A DNA stretch of 64,000 nucleotides from Planktomarina sp. (GCA_016780825.1 JADHLF010000003.1:1-64000); one strand, 5' to 3'; positions 26,216-35,838 are shown, counted from the stretch's first letter. Made by a program: numbers and translations. The notes: generated by a model from the letters alone, not told the origin.

Positions 26216-29200
26216 ATGTCCGTTTTACGCACCGCCACAGGCGGGATTTTATCTTACATGACCCGCCATCGTACCGCAGCAAACCTTTTTTTGCTCATCA
26301 TGTTGGTCTCTGGCGCGGTTTCCTTTCCGCAAATGCGGGCGCAGTTTTTCCCCGATGTGATTATCGACAGCGTCACCGTCAGCGTGCGCTGGCAGGGCGC
26401 GGGACCTGAGGATGTGGACCGGGCGATTGTGCAGGTGGTTGAACCGGCCTTGCTTGGGATTGAAGGGGTGAACAGCACCTCTGCCACCTCCTCGGAAGGC
26501 TCTGCGCGCATTACGATGGAATTTGAGCCGGGCTGGGATATGGCGCGGGGCACTGATGATGCGCAAATCGCGGTTGATTCCGTCGCCAGCCAGTTTCCCG
26601 ATGATGCCGATGATCCCAAAGTCACTCGTGGCGTCTGGCGTGACCGGGTCACGGATGTGGTGATCTCCGGTCCCGTTGGGGTGGCGCAATTGGCTCTTTT
26701 TGCCGATGAATTCGTAACAAGGCTTTTCGCGGTCGGGGTGACCCGCACCACCATTCGCGGCGTGGCTGCGGCCTCAACCATTGTGGAAGTCGACAGCTTG
26801 TCGCTCATCCGCCATGATGTCAGCATGGCGCAGATCGCCACTGCCATTGCCGAGGAAGCCGAGGCAGATCCGGCCGGCGATGTGGCCGGAAGTGCGCGTA
26901 TTCGCACAGGGATCGCCAAACGCAGTGCACGCGATATCGGGCAGATTGTTTTACGCTCCAACGCCGATGGCTCTTCGCTGAACGTGGGTGATGTGGCGCG
27001 GGTGACCGAAGAGGGGGTGGATCGCGACCGCGCCTATTTCGTGGGCGATGCTTCGGCTATTTCCATCCGAATTGACCGCTCTGACCAGGGCGATGCGATT
27101 AAAATTCAAGAGCAGGTGCAAACCACCGCCGCGGCTATGATGGAGTCTTTGCCTCCTGATGTGAAGATCGACCTCATCCGCACCCGATCCGAGGCGATTT
27201 CTGCGCGGCTCGCCATGTTGTTGGAAAACGGCCTGCAGGGGCTCGGGCTTGTGCTTTTGTTGCTATTTTTGTTTTTGAATGTGCGCACGGCGTTTTGGGT
27301 GGCCGCGGGAATTCCAGCGGCCATGGCGGCGGCTTTGGCGCTGATGTATCTGTCGGGGCTGACGATCAATATGATCTCGCTCTTCGCTTTGATCATTACT
27401 CTCGGGATTGTGGTCGATGATGCCATTGTTGTGGGGGAACACGCAGATTTCCGCGCGCGTGTTTTGGGCGAAAGCCCGGTTGAGGCTGCGGAGAACGCCG
27501 CCCGGCGCATGTTCACCCCGGTGTTTTCAGCGACGCTGACGACCATCATCGCGTTTTTCGGTTTGGTGGCGATTGGCGGGCGGTTTGGTGATTTGATTGC
27601 CGATATTCCCTTTACCGTCATCGTGGTTTTGATTGCGTCGCTGGCGGAATGCTTTTTGGTTTTGCCCCATCACATGGCGCAGTCTATTTCCGCCGGCACA
27701 CAGGTGCGCTGGTATGACATGCCGTCATATTTCATGAATTACCTGCTGGATCAGTTCAAGCTGTACCTGTTCCGCCCGTTCATCCGATTTGTCATTTGGG
27801 CGCGCTACCCGGTGTTTGCCGCCGTGGTGGTGGCCCTGGCCAGCCAAGCGGTGCTGTTCATTAATGGCGATGTGCAATGGCGGTTTTTCAATGCGCCGGA
27901 ACGCGGCTCGGTCACCGGCAATTTCGCCATGGCACCCGGGGCAACGCGGGAAGATTCGCTTGAGCAAATGCGCGCGTTTCAAAAGGCTGTGGAAGCCGTT
28001 GGCGCGCAATATGAGGAGAAATACGGCCGCAATCCGGTGGATTTCTCCATGGCTGAAATCGGAGGCAACACGGGCCGCGGCCTGGCGGGAGCTGATACCA
28101 AAGATGCCGATCAATTGGGCTCGATTGCTGTTGAATTGATTGATGCGGATTTGCGCCCCTATTCGTCCTTTGCCTTTGTTGCAGATTTGCAGGACGCGGT
28201 GATTAGGCATCCTCGGGTGGAGACGATCAGCTTTCGCGGTTGGCGCTCCGGTCCGGGCGGCGATGCGCTGGATGTGCAATTTTCCGGTGCCGACGCGCGC
28301 CGACTTAAAGCCGCCTCTGAGGCCTTGCAAACCGCTTTGGCGCGTTATCCAGAAGTCTCAGCGGTCGAGGACACGCTCTCTTACGACAAAGAGGAATTGG
28401 TGTTGGAGTTGACGCCGCAGGGGCAATCTCTGGGGCTTACCATCGACACATTGGGCCGGGTGTTGCGCAATCGTCTAAACGGTATTGAGGCGGCAAGCTT
28501 TCCCGATGGGCCGCGCTCCGCCACGATCCGTGTGGAATTGCCAGCCGGCGAGTTGACGGCTGATTTTACAGATCGCATGCTGATCCGCACGCCGAACGGG
28601 GGCTATGTGCCCCTGGCCGATATTGTCACCGTGCAACAGCGCACTGGGTTTTCAACGGTGCGTCGTGAGAATGGTATCCAAGTGATCTCTGTGACAGGTG
28701 ACATTTCTGAGGATGACCCGGCCCGCGCGCAGGCGATTGTGGCGGAATTGGAAGCAACAGTATTGCCAAAAATCGCCGAGGAAACTCAAGTGGCCTTTAC
28801 CCTGGCTGGACTGGCCGAACAGGAAGATGATTTTCGCAATGATGCCACACGGGGATTGGTTTTAACCTTGGCCGGGATTTTTATGACTCTGGCGTGGATT
28901 TTCTCCAGTTGGACACGCCCATTGGTGGTCATGGCCATTATTCCTTTTGGCTTGATTGGGACGATCTATGGCCATTGGTGGTATGACATCCCTCTTTCGC
29001 TGTTTTCTGTGGTTGGCTTGATTGGTATGGTGGGGATTATTATCAATGACTCCATTGTTTTGGTGACGACAATTGATGAATATTCCAAAGAACGGGGCCT
29101 TTTCCCAGCGATTGTCGATGGCGTAACGGATCGGTTGAGGCCGGTGTTGCTGACGACATTGACCACGGTTCTAGGTCTGTCGCCTTTGCTATATGAAACC

Positions 29201-29608
29201 TCGTCACAGGCGCAGTTTCTAAAGCCAACGGTGATAACCTTGGTCTATGGGCTTGGCTTTGGGGTGGTCTTGGTTTTGATCGTTGTGCCGGCTTTGATGG
29301 CCATGCAGGCGGATGTCGGCGCGCAAGTGGCGAGCGTCAAACGGGCCCTGCGCGGCCTCAGGCGTGGACGCGGGCCGCGCTTGCCCGTTGTGGCGGCGCT
29401 GATGAGCCTGGCCGTTCTTTTTGCCGTGACCCTTGGGGCTGTGATCGTGAGCGGAGGGGTGCCGCAGTTTTGGATGGGCTTGCCCCTGGCGGCCTATCTG
29501 TCGCCTTTGCCACTCGGGCTTGCGCTGTTTTTGAGCGGGTCGGCGTTGCTTGTGTTGGTGCTTTACGCGGTATCCGCCTTGATATTTGCCCGGAATTTGC
29601 GGCGCTAG
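26216..29608 (+). CDS. RND-family efflux transporter permease (AcrB/HAE1-like)
   Basis: A 1130-residue inner-membrane proton-driven pump with the usual two-fold arrangement of membrane segments and large periplasmic loops. TM4 carries the proton-relay Asp pair in 'LGIVVDDAIVV'; the opposite half has 'VGIIINDSIVLV'. The last ~100 residues, after 'LIVVPALMAMQAD', add an Arg-rich linker and about two extra hydrophobic segments beyond the usual AcrB end. Substrate is unknown. The stop codon overlaps that of the convergent gene (shared CTAG). Confidence 0.93.
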   Translation: MSVLRTATGGILSYMTRHRTAANLFLLIMLVSGAVSFPQMRAQFFPDVIIDSVTVSVRWQGAGPEDVDRAIVQVVEPALLGIEGVNSTSATSSEGSARITMEFEPGWDMARGTDDAQIAVDSVASQFPDDADDPKVTRGVWRDRVTDVVISGPVGVAQLALFADEFVTRLFAVGVTRTTIRGVAAASTIVEVDSLSLIRHDVSMAQIATAIAEEAEADPAGDVAGSARIRTGIAKRSARDIGQIVLRSNADGSSLNVGDVARVTEEGVDRDRAYFVGDASAISIRIDRSDQGDAIKIQEQVQTTAAAMMESLPPDVKIDLIRTRSEAISARLAMLLENGLQGLGLVLLLLFLFLNVRTAFWVAAGIPAAMAAALALMYLSGLTINMISLFALIITLGIVVDDAIVVGEHADFRARVLGESPVEAAENAARRMFTPVFSATLTTIIAFFGLVAIGGRFGDLIADIPFTVIVVLIASLAECFLVLPHHMAQSISAGTQVRWYDMPSYFMNYLLDQFKLYLFRPFIRFVIWARYPVFAAVVVALASQAVLFINGDVQWRFFNAPERGSVTGNFAMAPGATREDSLEQMRAFQKAVEAVGAQYEEKYGRNPVDFSMAEIGGNTGRGLAGADTKDADQLGSIAVELIDADLRPYSSFAFVADLQDAVIRHPRVETISFRGWRSGPGGDALDVQFSGADARRLKAASEALQTALARYPEVSAVEDTLSYDKEELVLELTPQGQSLGLTIDTLGRVLRNRLNGIEAASFPDGPRSATIRVELPAGELTADFTDRMLIRTPNGGYVPLADIVTVQQRTGFSTVRRENGIQVISVTGDISEDDPARAQAIVAELEATVLPKIAEETQVAFTLAGLAEQEDDFRNDATRGLVLTLAGIFMTLAWIFSSWTRPLVVMAIIPFGLIGTIYGHWWYDIPLSLFSVVGLIGMVGIIINDSIVLVTTIDEYSKERGLFPAIVDGVTDRLRPVLLTTLTTVLGLSPLLYETSSQAQFLKPTVITLVYGLGFGVVLVLIVVPALMAMQADVGAQVASVKRALRGLRRGRGPRLPVVAALMSLAVLFAVTLGAVIVSGGVPQFWMGLPLAAYLSPLPLGLALFLSGSALLVLVLYAVSALIFARNLRR

Positions 29609-30399
29609 GCGCCAAGGCAGCCACGATATTCGATGGCTCCCTCGGGCGAAAATAGGGTGGTTGTCACCCGCTCGCGCCCGATGGCCATGGGCTCTCCCGT
29701 GGGCGTCATGATCCGAGCGGTGACGATCAACCGCCCGGCCTGGCGCTCAAGCTGCGGTGTGGTGACCCACAGGCGCGGGTTATCCAATTCGATCGCCGCC
29801 GCATCAAAGCCGCGCTCTGGGGATGGCACAACGATGTTCAGCTCCATGCCATCTTCTGCCGCAGAAAACGCGCAGGTGAGCTGTGCCGCGCCGGGTTTGG
29901 GCACTGCGGCGCGCGCGCTTTCGATCAGGAGGTCAACCGGCGCCTGTGCGGACAAATTCGCGGAAAGATCCAGCGTAACGGGGATGCATAGCTCACGGCA
30001 TACACCAATTTCAATGCGCCCGATCAAGGTTATGTCTGCGGCGCGGTCCACGGACAGTTGCAACGGAAAAATGACCTGAGTGTCATAGCCGATGTTACGG
30101 CTGCTCCCGAGCCACGAAATTTCTGGCGTCGGATAAAAAACCTCGAAGGCCTGAACGCCGACGGACTGTGAAAAATCAAAGCGCGGCGCGAGGCCACTGT
30201 CGCCGGGCTGGCGCCAATAGGTTTTCCATCCCGGAGCCATATCCAGCTGAAGCGCTGCCATATGGATGCCCGGCTCCATACGCCATCCCGGCCGCAATTT
30301 GGCTTGCAAAATATCGTCCAGATCCTGCGCCTGGGCGGCAGGGGCGAGACAAAAAGCCCAGAGGGCGCCTGTGAGGATGCGGCGGATAGCGTGTTTCAT
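29605..30399 (-). CDS. Secreted DsbD alpha-domain-like protein
   Basis: A 264-residue exported protein with a signal peptide beginning MKHAIRRILTGALWAFC and ending near AQAQ. The body resembles the N-terminal (alpha) domain of DsbD: 'AALQLDMAPGWKTYWRQPGDSGLAPRFDF', 'YDTQVIFPL', and the cysteine pair in GVCRELCIPV. There is no membrane or thioredoxin domain, so it is a stand-alone redox-partner-like protein, perhaps for periplasmic thiol or metal handling. The start follows AGGAT. The 3' end overlaps the RND gene by 4 bp. Confidence 0.82.
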   Translation of the reverse strand: MKHAIRRILTGALWAFCLAPAAQAQDLDDILQAKLRPGWRMEPGIHMAALQLDMAPGWKTYWRQPGDSGLAPRFDFSQSVGVQAFEVFYPTPEISWLGSSRNIGYDTQVIFPLQLSVDRAADITLIGRIEIGVCRELCIPVTLDLSANLSAQAPVDLLIESARAAVPKPGAAQLTCAFSAAEDGMELNIVVPSPERGFDAAAIELDNPRLWVTTPQLERQAGRLIVTARIMTPTGEPMAIGRERVTTTLFSPEGAIEYRGCLGA

Positions 30400-30577
30400 G
30401 GGGATCCTTTTAACGCCTTTGCACGGAAATACGAACTCACTTTTTATTGAGCAAACCCGTCTTCGCAAGGGGGGACTTGGGCGGCCGGCCGGCACAATTT
30501 GGCGCAGTCCGCTGCGGCGTTGAAAAATCCGAGTGACAGCACTTGTTGTTTTGCACTTTCCTATTCATGTTCGTGGC

Positions 30578-31147
30578 ATGATGGATGCGCAGACGACTCT
30601 TGTGGGAAAACTTTTGGTGGCCATGCCGGGCATGGGCGATCCGCGATTTGAGCATTCTGTGGTCTATATCAGCGCTCATTCTGAGGATGGCGCCATGGGG
30701 CTCATTGTCAATAAAGCCAATGCGGCCTTGGATTTAAAAGCGCTTCTGGGGCATCTTGATATCCCTATTGGCGCATTTACACCAAAGGTGGCTGTGCATT
30801 TCGGTGGACCGGTGGAACCCTCGCGCGGATTTTTACTGCATACGGCAGACTATGTTGGCGATCCAGACACCCTGCGGATTGACAAACGCTTTGCGGTGAC
30901 GGCCACGGTGGATGTGATCAAAGATTTGTCGCGGGGTTTGGGGCCGAAGACGAGTTTGTTGGCGCTGGGCTATGCAGGTTGGGCGGCGGGACAGCTGGAG
31001 GCGGAAATTCGCGCCAATGGCTGGTTGATTTGTGATGCGGAGTTCGACTTGGTGTTCGGTCTAAACAATGAGGCCAAATGGGCGGCCGCTCTGGCCTCAA
31101 TCGGGGTCGATCCAACCCTATTGTCGGGGCAAGCGGGCCGGGCCTGA
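30578..31147 (+). CDS. UPF0301 / AlgH (YqgE) family protein
   Basis: A 189-residue protein of the AlgH/YqgE family: 'LVGKLLVAMPGMGDPRFEHSVVYISAH', 'GAMGLIVNK' and 'FGGPVEPSRGFLLHT' are the family signatures. Its biochemical role is not established. I start it at the tandem ATGATG (30578); a GTG at 30533 in frame would add 15 residues not expected for the family. It is divergent from the DsbD-like gene over 178 bp. Confidence 0.9.
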   Translation: MMDAQTTLVGKLLVAMPGMGDPRFEHSVVYISAHSEDGAMGLIVNKANAALDLKALLGHLDIPIGAFTPKVAVHFGGPVEPSRGFLLHTADYVGDPDTLRIDKRFAVTATVDVIKDLSRGLGPKTSLLALGYAGWAAGQLEAEIRANGWLICDAEFDLVFGLNNEAKWAAALASIGVDPTLLSGQAGRA

Positions 31148-31234
31148 CGCGGCGTTTCGGCCGATAGCTATTTCCTTGTGCCGGCGGCTTGGGTAAGACG
31201 CGATTAGTCGATTGCGCCATCCTTGGAGTTCCCC

Positions 31235-32935
31235 ATGCCCTATCAAGCCCCTGTCCGCGAATATCAGTTCATTTTCGACCAAGTGGTGCCCCTGGCGCCG
31301 GTGGTGGCCAATGCGTGTTTTTCAGAAGCGACGCAGGATTTGACGGATGCGGTTTTGAGCGAATGCGGCAAGATGTGCGATACAGTGATGGCGCCGCTGC
31401 AACGGCCAGGGGATTTGCACCCTGCCAAATTGGAAAACGGCGTCGTACGCACCTCGCCGGGCTTTGCCGATGGGTATGCGGCGATTGCCGAAAGTGGCTG
31501 GGTGGGTATTTCCGCCACGCCAGAGCATGGCGGCATGGGCCTGCCGATGGCTTTGAATACAGCGATGCATGATATGATGTGCGGCGCCTGTATCTCTCTC
31601 AATCTTTGCCCGCTTTTATCGCAGGGTCAGATTGAGGCGCTGGAACATCACGCCAATGCCGATTTGCAAGCGTTGTATTTGCCAAAGCTGATTTCGGGTC
31701 AATGGAGCGGCACCATGAATCTGACAGAGCCTCATGCCGGCTCTGATGTGGGCGCCTTGAGCAGTAAGGCCGAGCCGCAAGCCGATGGCAGCTACAAAAT
31801 TTCAGGGCAGAAAATCTTTATCACCTGGGGGGAACATGATGTGGCGGAAAATATCTGCCATCTGGTTTTGGCCCGGCTTCCGGGTGCCAAATCCGGTCCA
31901 AAGGGGATCAGCTTGTTTTTGGTGCCAAAATTCATCCCCAATGCTGATGGCAGTCTGGGCGCGCGCAATGATCTGCGCTGTGTCAGTTTGGAGCATAAGC
32001 TGGGCATTCATGGCAGCCCGACCGCTGTTATGGAGTTTTCTGGTGCAACGGGTTGGCTCGTGGGCGAAGAGCACAACGGCATGGCCTGCATGTTCACAAT
32101 GATGAATAACGCCCGTTTGGCGGTCGGGATGCAGGGCGTTGGGGTGGCTGAGGGCGCCTATCAACATGCGCTGGCCTATGCGATGGATCGCAAACAGGGG
32201 CGCGCGCCCATTGCCAATGGAACCGGAACTATTATTGATCACGCCGATGTGCGGCGGATGTTGGCGCAGATGAAAGCCGATATTTTTGCCGCGCGCTCCA
32301 TTGGCGTGGCCTGTGCGATTGCAATTGATATGGCCAAAGCCACGGGGGATGCCGATTGGCAGGCGCGCGCGGCGCTTTTGACACCCATTGCCAAATCTTT
32401 TGGCAGCGACACGGGTGTTGCGGTGGCCGATCTTGGGGTGCAAATTCACGGCGGTATGGGTTTTGTCGAGGAAACCGCAGCGGCGCAATATCTGCGCGAC
32501 GCGCGCATCACCCCGATTTATGAGGGCACCAATGGGATACAATCTATGGATCTTGTGGCGCGTAAGATGATGGATGGGGGGGCTGCGGCCTTTGCTTTGA
32601 TGGATGATATGGCCGCACTGGCCTCTGCTGCAAGCGGTGATTTGGCCCAAGCTGTTTTGGCCGCCATTGCGCAGTTGCGCGCCACAACGCAATGGCTGGT
32701 GTCCCAAGAGCTCAACGAGCGGTTTGCGGGCTCAGTGGCCTATCAAAAAGCCTTTGCCCGGGTGTTGGGCGGATATTTTCATCTTGTGGCGTCTATGTCC
32801 GGCCAGGCCAAGCGTCAGCGCTTGGCGCGGGTCTATATCAACAGCCTTTTGCCTGAGGCGGCCTCTCTATGTGCTCAGGCTCAGGCGGGAGCGGCGGATC
32901 TTTATGCGCTTGAGCTTGATGATTTTGCCGCGTAA
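31235..32935 (+). CDS. Acyl-CoA dehydrogenase, DmdC-like long form
   Basis: A 566-residue FAD-dependent acyl-CoA dehydrogenase with the C-terminal extension found in the 570-600-residue DmdC/FadE group. 'NLTEPHAGSDVGAL' and 'KIFITWGEHDVAENI' form the FAD/substrate region; 'PIYEGTNGIQSMDLVARK' contains the catalytic Glu. DmdC oxidises methylmercaptopropionyl-CoA in DMSP degradation, but paralogues act on other acyl-CoAs, so the substrate is open. Electrons would pass via ETF to the ETF-QO at 39913. Start: ATG behind TTGGAG. Confidence 0.88.
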   Translation: MPYQAPVREYQFIFDQVVPLAPVVANACFSEATQDLTDAVLSECGKMCDTVMAPLQRPGDLHPAKLENGVVRTSPGFADGYAAIAESGWVGISATPEHGGMGLPMALNTAMHDMMCGACISLNLCPLLSQGQIEALEHHANADLQALYLPKLISGQWSGTMNLTEPHAGSDVGALSSKAEPQADGSYKISGQKIFITWGEHDVAENICHLVLARLPGAKSGPKGISLFLVPKFIPNADGSLGARNDLRCVSLEHKLGIHGSPTAVMEFSGATGWLVGEEHNGMACMFTMMNNARLAVGMQGVGVAEGAYQHALAYAMDRKQGRAPIANGTGTIIDHADVRRMLAQMKADIFAARSIGVACAIAIDMAKATGDADWQARAALLTPIAKSFGSDTGVAVADLGVQIHGGMGFVEETAAAQYLRDARITPIYEGTNGIQSMDLVARKMMDGGAAAFALMDDMAALASAASGDLAQAVLAAIAQLRATTQWLVSQELNERFAGSVAYQKAFARVLGGYFHLVASMSGQAKRQRLARVYINSLLPEAASLCAQAQAGAADLYALELDDFAA

Positions 32936-32944
32936 CCCCAGCCT

Positions 32945-33973
32945 ATGACAACGATAAGATACCCTTGGGACACGCCCCCGGACCATGGCGAGATGATCGA
33001 AATCGCGCAGGGGGTGCATTGGTTGCGGCTGCCGTTGCCGATGAAATTGGATCATGTGAATATTTATGTGCTGGATGATGGTGACGGTTGGACTCTGATT
33101 GACACAGGGATGAAAACGCGCCGGGTGCAGGCGATGTGGCAAGCGGTGCTCGAGGGGCCGTTGCGCGGCAAGCCGGTTAAGCGTGTGGTGGCAACTCATC
33201 ACCACCCTGACCATATTGGCTTTCACGGCTGGTTTGTTGAAGAATTTGGCGCTGAACATGTCTCAACGCAGGTGGCCTATCTGACAGGACGCATGCTCAC
33301 ATTGGACGTTCAGGAGCGCTATACAGAAGGCCAGATTGCCTTTTACCGCCGCGCCGGCATGCGGGCGGATTTGCTGGCTGCTCGGCAGACCGAACGCCCA
33401 TTCAATTTTTCCGACATGGTTCACCCCATTCCCATTGGCTTTACCCGCATTCAAGAGGGGGACATGATTGAAATGGGCGGGCGCAGTTGGGATGTGCGGG
33501 TTGACCATGGGCATGCGCCCGATCATGCAACATTCTGGAGCCGGGATGATAATTTGGTGCTTTGTGGCGATCAGGTGATCCCCTCCATTAGCTCAAATAT
33601 CGGGGTCTACCCGACTGAGCCGGATGCGAACCCTTTGGCCGACTGGTTGCACAGCTGCGCGCGTTTGCAAGACTTTGCCCAGGCTGATCATTTGGCATTG
33701 CCCGGTCACAAATTGCCCTTTGTCGGCATGCCCTTGCGGCTGCGGCAATTGGAAGAAAACCACCATGGCGCTCTGATGCGGCTGCGGGCCGATTTGAAAA
33801 CCCCAAAAACCGCAGGAGAGGTCATGATGGCCGTCTTCAAGCGCCAAATTGGCGATGGAGAATATGGGCTTGGTTTGGTCGAGGCTTTGGCCCATTGCAA
33901 TTATCTGTGGCATGCCGGGGAGGTGACCCGCAGTTTGCACCAAGATGGCGCCTACCGCTGGGTGATTAAGTAG
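32945..33973 (+). CDS. Metallo-beta-lactamase-fold hydrolase
   Basis: A 342-residue MBL-fold protein. The metal-binding motif H-x-H-x-D-H appears as THHHPDHIG, followed by 'VDHGHAPDHATFW' (third His) and 'LCGDQVIPSIS' (bridging Asp). It starts 9 bp after the acyl-CoA dehydrogenase stop, suggesting a joint role, perhaps thioester hydrolysis. The ~80-residue C-terminal helical part resembles LACTB2-like hydrolases. Confidence 0.87.
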   Translation: MTTIRYPWDTPPDHGEMIEIAQGVHWLRLPLPMKLDHVNIYVLDDGDGWTLIDTGMKTRRVQAMWQAVLEGPLRGKPVKRVVATHHHPDHIGFHGWFVEEFGAEHVSTQVAYLTGRMLTLDVQERYTEGQIAFYRRAGMRADLLAARQTERPFNFSDMVHPIPIGFTRIQEGDMIEMGGRSWDVRVDHGHAPDHATFWSRDDNLVLCGDQVIPSISSNIGVYPTEPDANPLADWLHSCARLQDFAQADHLALPGHKLPFVGMPLRLRQLEENHHGALMRLRADLKTPKTAGEVMMAVFKRQIGDGEYGLGLVEALAHCNYLWHAGEVTRSLHQDGAYRWVIK

Positions 33974-34075
33974 CACTGGCTGACGCGCGCTTTTTTGCCG
34001 CTGGGTGGCTCTGCGCGCGTGACAATTGCCGCGTTGCAGGCTAGGGAGTGCGAAACATCAAACGGAGGTGTCGCT

Positions 34076-34216
34076 ATGGCTGACCAAAAATACGAACACG
34101 GCACAATGAATACAGAGGTGCAAGAAAAGACTTTTGCAGGTTTTATGAGCCTCGTGTCGAAAAGCACAGTTGTGATCCTCGTGGCTCTGGTGCTTTTGTA
34201 TCTCATCAACGGCTAA
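34076..34216 (+). CDS. aa3-type cytochrome c oxidase subunit IV
   Basis: A 46-residue single-pass protein matching the small bacterial aa3 subunit IV: a polar N-terminus with EHGTMNTEVQEKTFAGFM, then a hydrophobic helix STVVILVALVLLYLI. The Paracoccus/Rhodobacter subunit has the same 'H..M......TF.GF' layout. GGAGG sits 8 bp before the ATG. No other oxidase genes are nearby. Confidence 0.87.
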   Translation: MADQKYEHGTMNTEVQEKTFAGFMSLVSKSTVVILVALVLLYLING

Positions 34217-34220
34217 ATTG

Positions 34221-34838
34221 ATGCGATATGCTGCATCGATCCTGGCGCTCTTGTGCCTTGTGGGATGTAGCGCGGCGTTGGGGGATGACCCCGCGCGCGA
34301 GGCTGATCTGCCGCGTTATCGGCATCCTGGCGGTGCTACAGTGACCTTAGTCACCGTGCTGAGCACACAAGACGGCAGCGGTGTGCACTCGGCTTTGATC
34401 ATAAATGGCACGCAGCGGGTCATTTTTGATCCGGCAGGCAGCCTGTCACATGCGAGTTTGGCAGAGCGCGGCGATGTGATCTACGGTGCCAACCCGGCGC
34501 TTGTGGACAGCTACATTGATTACCACACCCGCAACACCCATGACACAGTGGCGCAAACGCGAGATGTCACCGATGCGGTGGCGGAAGATTTTCTTGCCCG
34601 CGTGATGGTGCACGGGCCTGTGATGCAATCCTTCTGTGCGAAGAGTGTGAGCGGGCTGCTGCGCGCCACGCCGGGCTTTGAGGGCATAGGCCAGACATTT
34701 TTCCCCAAGACTCTCATGAAACGTTTTGCGGCGCTGCCCGGTCTGAGAACGGCGCGATTCTCGCAACCAGAGGACAGAGATAAACGCACGGATTTTTACG
34801 CTTGGATAGATCAGAAGCCGAAGTTTAACATTGAATAA
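34221..34838 (+). CDS. Lipoprotein of unknown function
   Basis: A 205-residue predicted lipoprotein: the signal MRYAASILALLCLVGC has a good lipobox with Cys16. The mature part contains 'VTLVTVLSTQDGSGVHSALIINGTQRVIFDPAGSL', 'YHTRNTHDTVAQTRDV' and 'FCAKSVSGLLRATPGF'. A Ser/His/Cys-rich fold like an NlpC/P60-type papain-like peptidase is possible (Cys in 'SFCAKSV', His in 'GSGVHSAL') but not proven. It starts 4 bp after the oxidase subunit gene and overlaps azlD by 28 bp at the 3' end. Confidence 0.8.
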   Translation: MRYAASILALLCLVGCSAALGDDPAREADLPRYRHPGGATVTLVTVLSTQDGSGVHSALIINGTQRVIFDPAGSLSHASLAERGDVIYGANPALVDSYIDYHTRNTHDTVAQTRDVTDAVAEDFLARVMVHGPVMQSFCAKSVSGLLRATPGFEGIGQTFFPKTLMKRFAALPGLRTARFSQPEDRDKRTDFYAWIDQKPKFNIE

Positions 34839-35140
34839 AGCGTCACCCCGCCTGCGGCGATGGCAAGCAAGAGATTGCCTTTCCAAACGCCCACCAACAG
34901 CGTCACAAGCGCGGCTGAAAAGCGCGGCAGATCAAATGCCCCATCCGTGGCGCGCGGCATGAAGACCAGGGGGGCGATGATCCCGGGCATGACGGCCACG
35001 AGCGTATAGCGAAGATGGCGCTTGATCCATTCGGGCAGCTCTCTGTTGCCGATGATGCCCAAAAACGAAAAGCGCAGGAGCCAAGAGCCAAAGGCGAGCC
35101 CGGCAATCGCAAGCCAAAGTGTTGCGGTCGAAATGCTCAT
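34811..35140 (-). CDS. azlD: AzlD-family branched-chain amino acid export subunit
   Basis: A 109-residue protein with three to four hydrophobic segments and the AzlD pattern 'WLLRFSFLGIIGNRELPEWIKRHLRYTLVAVMPGIIAPLV'. It pairs with AzlC as a small/large subunit exporter. It starts in the last 4 bp of azlC. Its 3' end overlaps the convergent lipoprotein gene. Confidence 0.9.
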   Translation of the reverse strand: MSISTATLWLAIAGLAFGSWLLRFSFLGIIGNRELPEWIKRHLRYTLVAVMPGIIAPLVFMPRATDGAFDLPRFSAALVTLLVGVWKGNLLLAIAAGGVTLYSMLNFGF

Positions 35141-35838
35141 GATGTGCCCCCCAAGCGTCGTTCGACCTCAGCGCCCAAGAGAAGGGCGACCAATGCTGCA
35201 ATGATCAAGCCCAGCCCATAGGGTGCGGACGCGAGGAGCAGCGAGAGCGTCGCTGCGGTGAAACCGGCCACCACATGCGGCACGCTGCGCAGGGCCGGAG
35301 CCACCAAGGCGATAAAGGCGATGGGCATGGCGAAATCCAAGGCCAGCCAATCGGGAATGCGCGCGCCCAGCCAGGCGCCAACACCTGTGCCCACAACCCA
35401 AATCACCGCCACCAAACTGGTGGCGCCGAAATAAAAGGCCAATTTGCGCGGCAGGCTCATATCAGGCTCGTTTTGAAACTTTTGATCGGCAAGGGCGAAG
35501 CTGTGGTCCAATATTGCATAGGCCACGAACGCACGGGTCCAAAATGGGGCGGCACCCAGATGGGTGGCCAGTGTGGCTGAATAAAGTGCCATGCGCAGAT
35601 TGACCGCGAGGCCGACGATGATCACGATTAAAACCGGCGCTTGGTCTTGCAGCAGCGAGAGGGCTGTGAATTGCGCTGCACCAGCGATCACGGCCATGGA
35701 AAAGGCCACGGCGGTGAAAATATCCAGGCCGGATTCAGCGGCCAAGACACCAAAAACCATCCCATAGGGGCCGACGACAACGCAAAATGGCAAAGCGCCC
35801 CAGAGCCCGGCCCAAAAGTCATGTCTGGAAGAGTGCAT
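35137..35838 (-). CDS. azlC: AzlC-family branched-chain amino acid exporter
   Basis: A 233-residue membrane protein of the AzlC/YgaZ family, with 'GALPFCVVVGPYGMVFGVLAAESGLD', 'VAFSMAVIAGAAQFTALSLL' and 'NLRMALYSATLATHLG'. It is predicted to export branched-chain amino acids or methionine together with AzlD. It is divergent from fdhD over 54 bp. Confidence 0.92.
   Translation of the reverse strand: MHSSRHDFWAGLWGALPFCVVVGPYGMVFGVLAAESGLDIFTAVAFSMAVIAGAAQFTALSLLQDQAPVLIVIIVGLAVNLRMALYSATLATHLGAAPFWTRAFVAYAILDHSFALADQKFQNEPDMSLPRKLAFYFGATSLVAVIWVVGTGVGAWLGARIPDWLALDFAMPIAFIALVAPALRSVPHVVAGFTAATLSLLLASAPYGLGLIIAALVALLLGAEVERRLGGTS

Noticed and set aside
31235..32935. Naming the acyl-CoA dehydrogenase dmdC
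   Set aside because: The length and C-terminal extension fit, but paralogues of this class have different substrates and no dmdA, dmdB or dmdD is adjacent.
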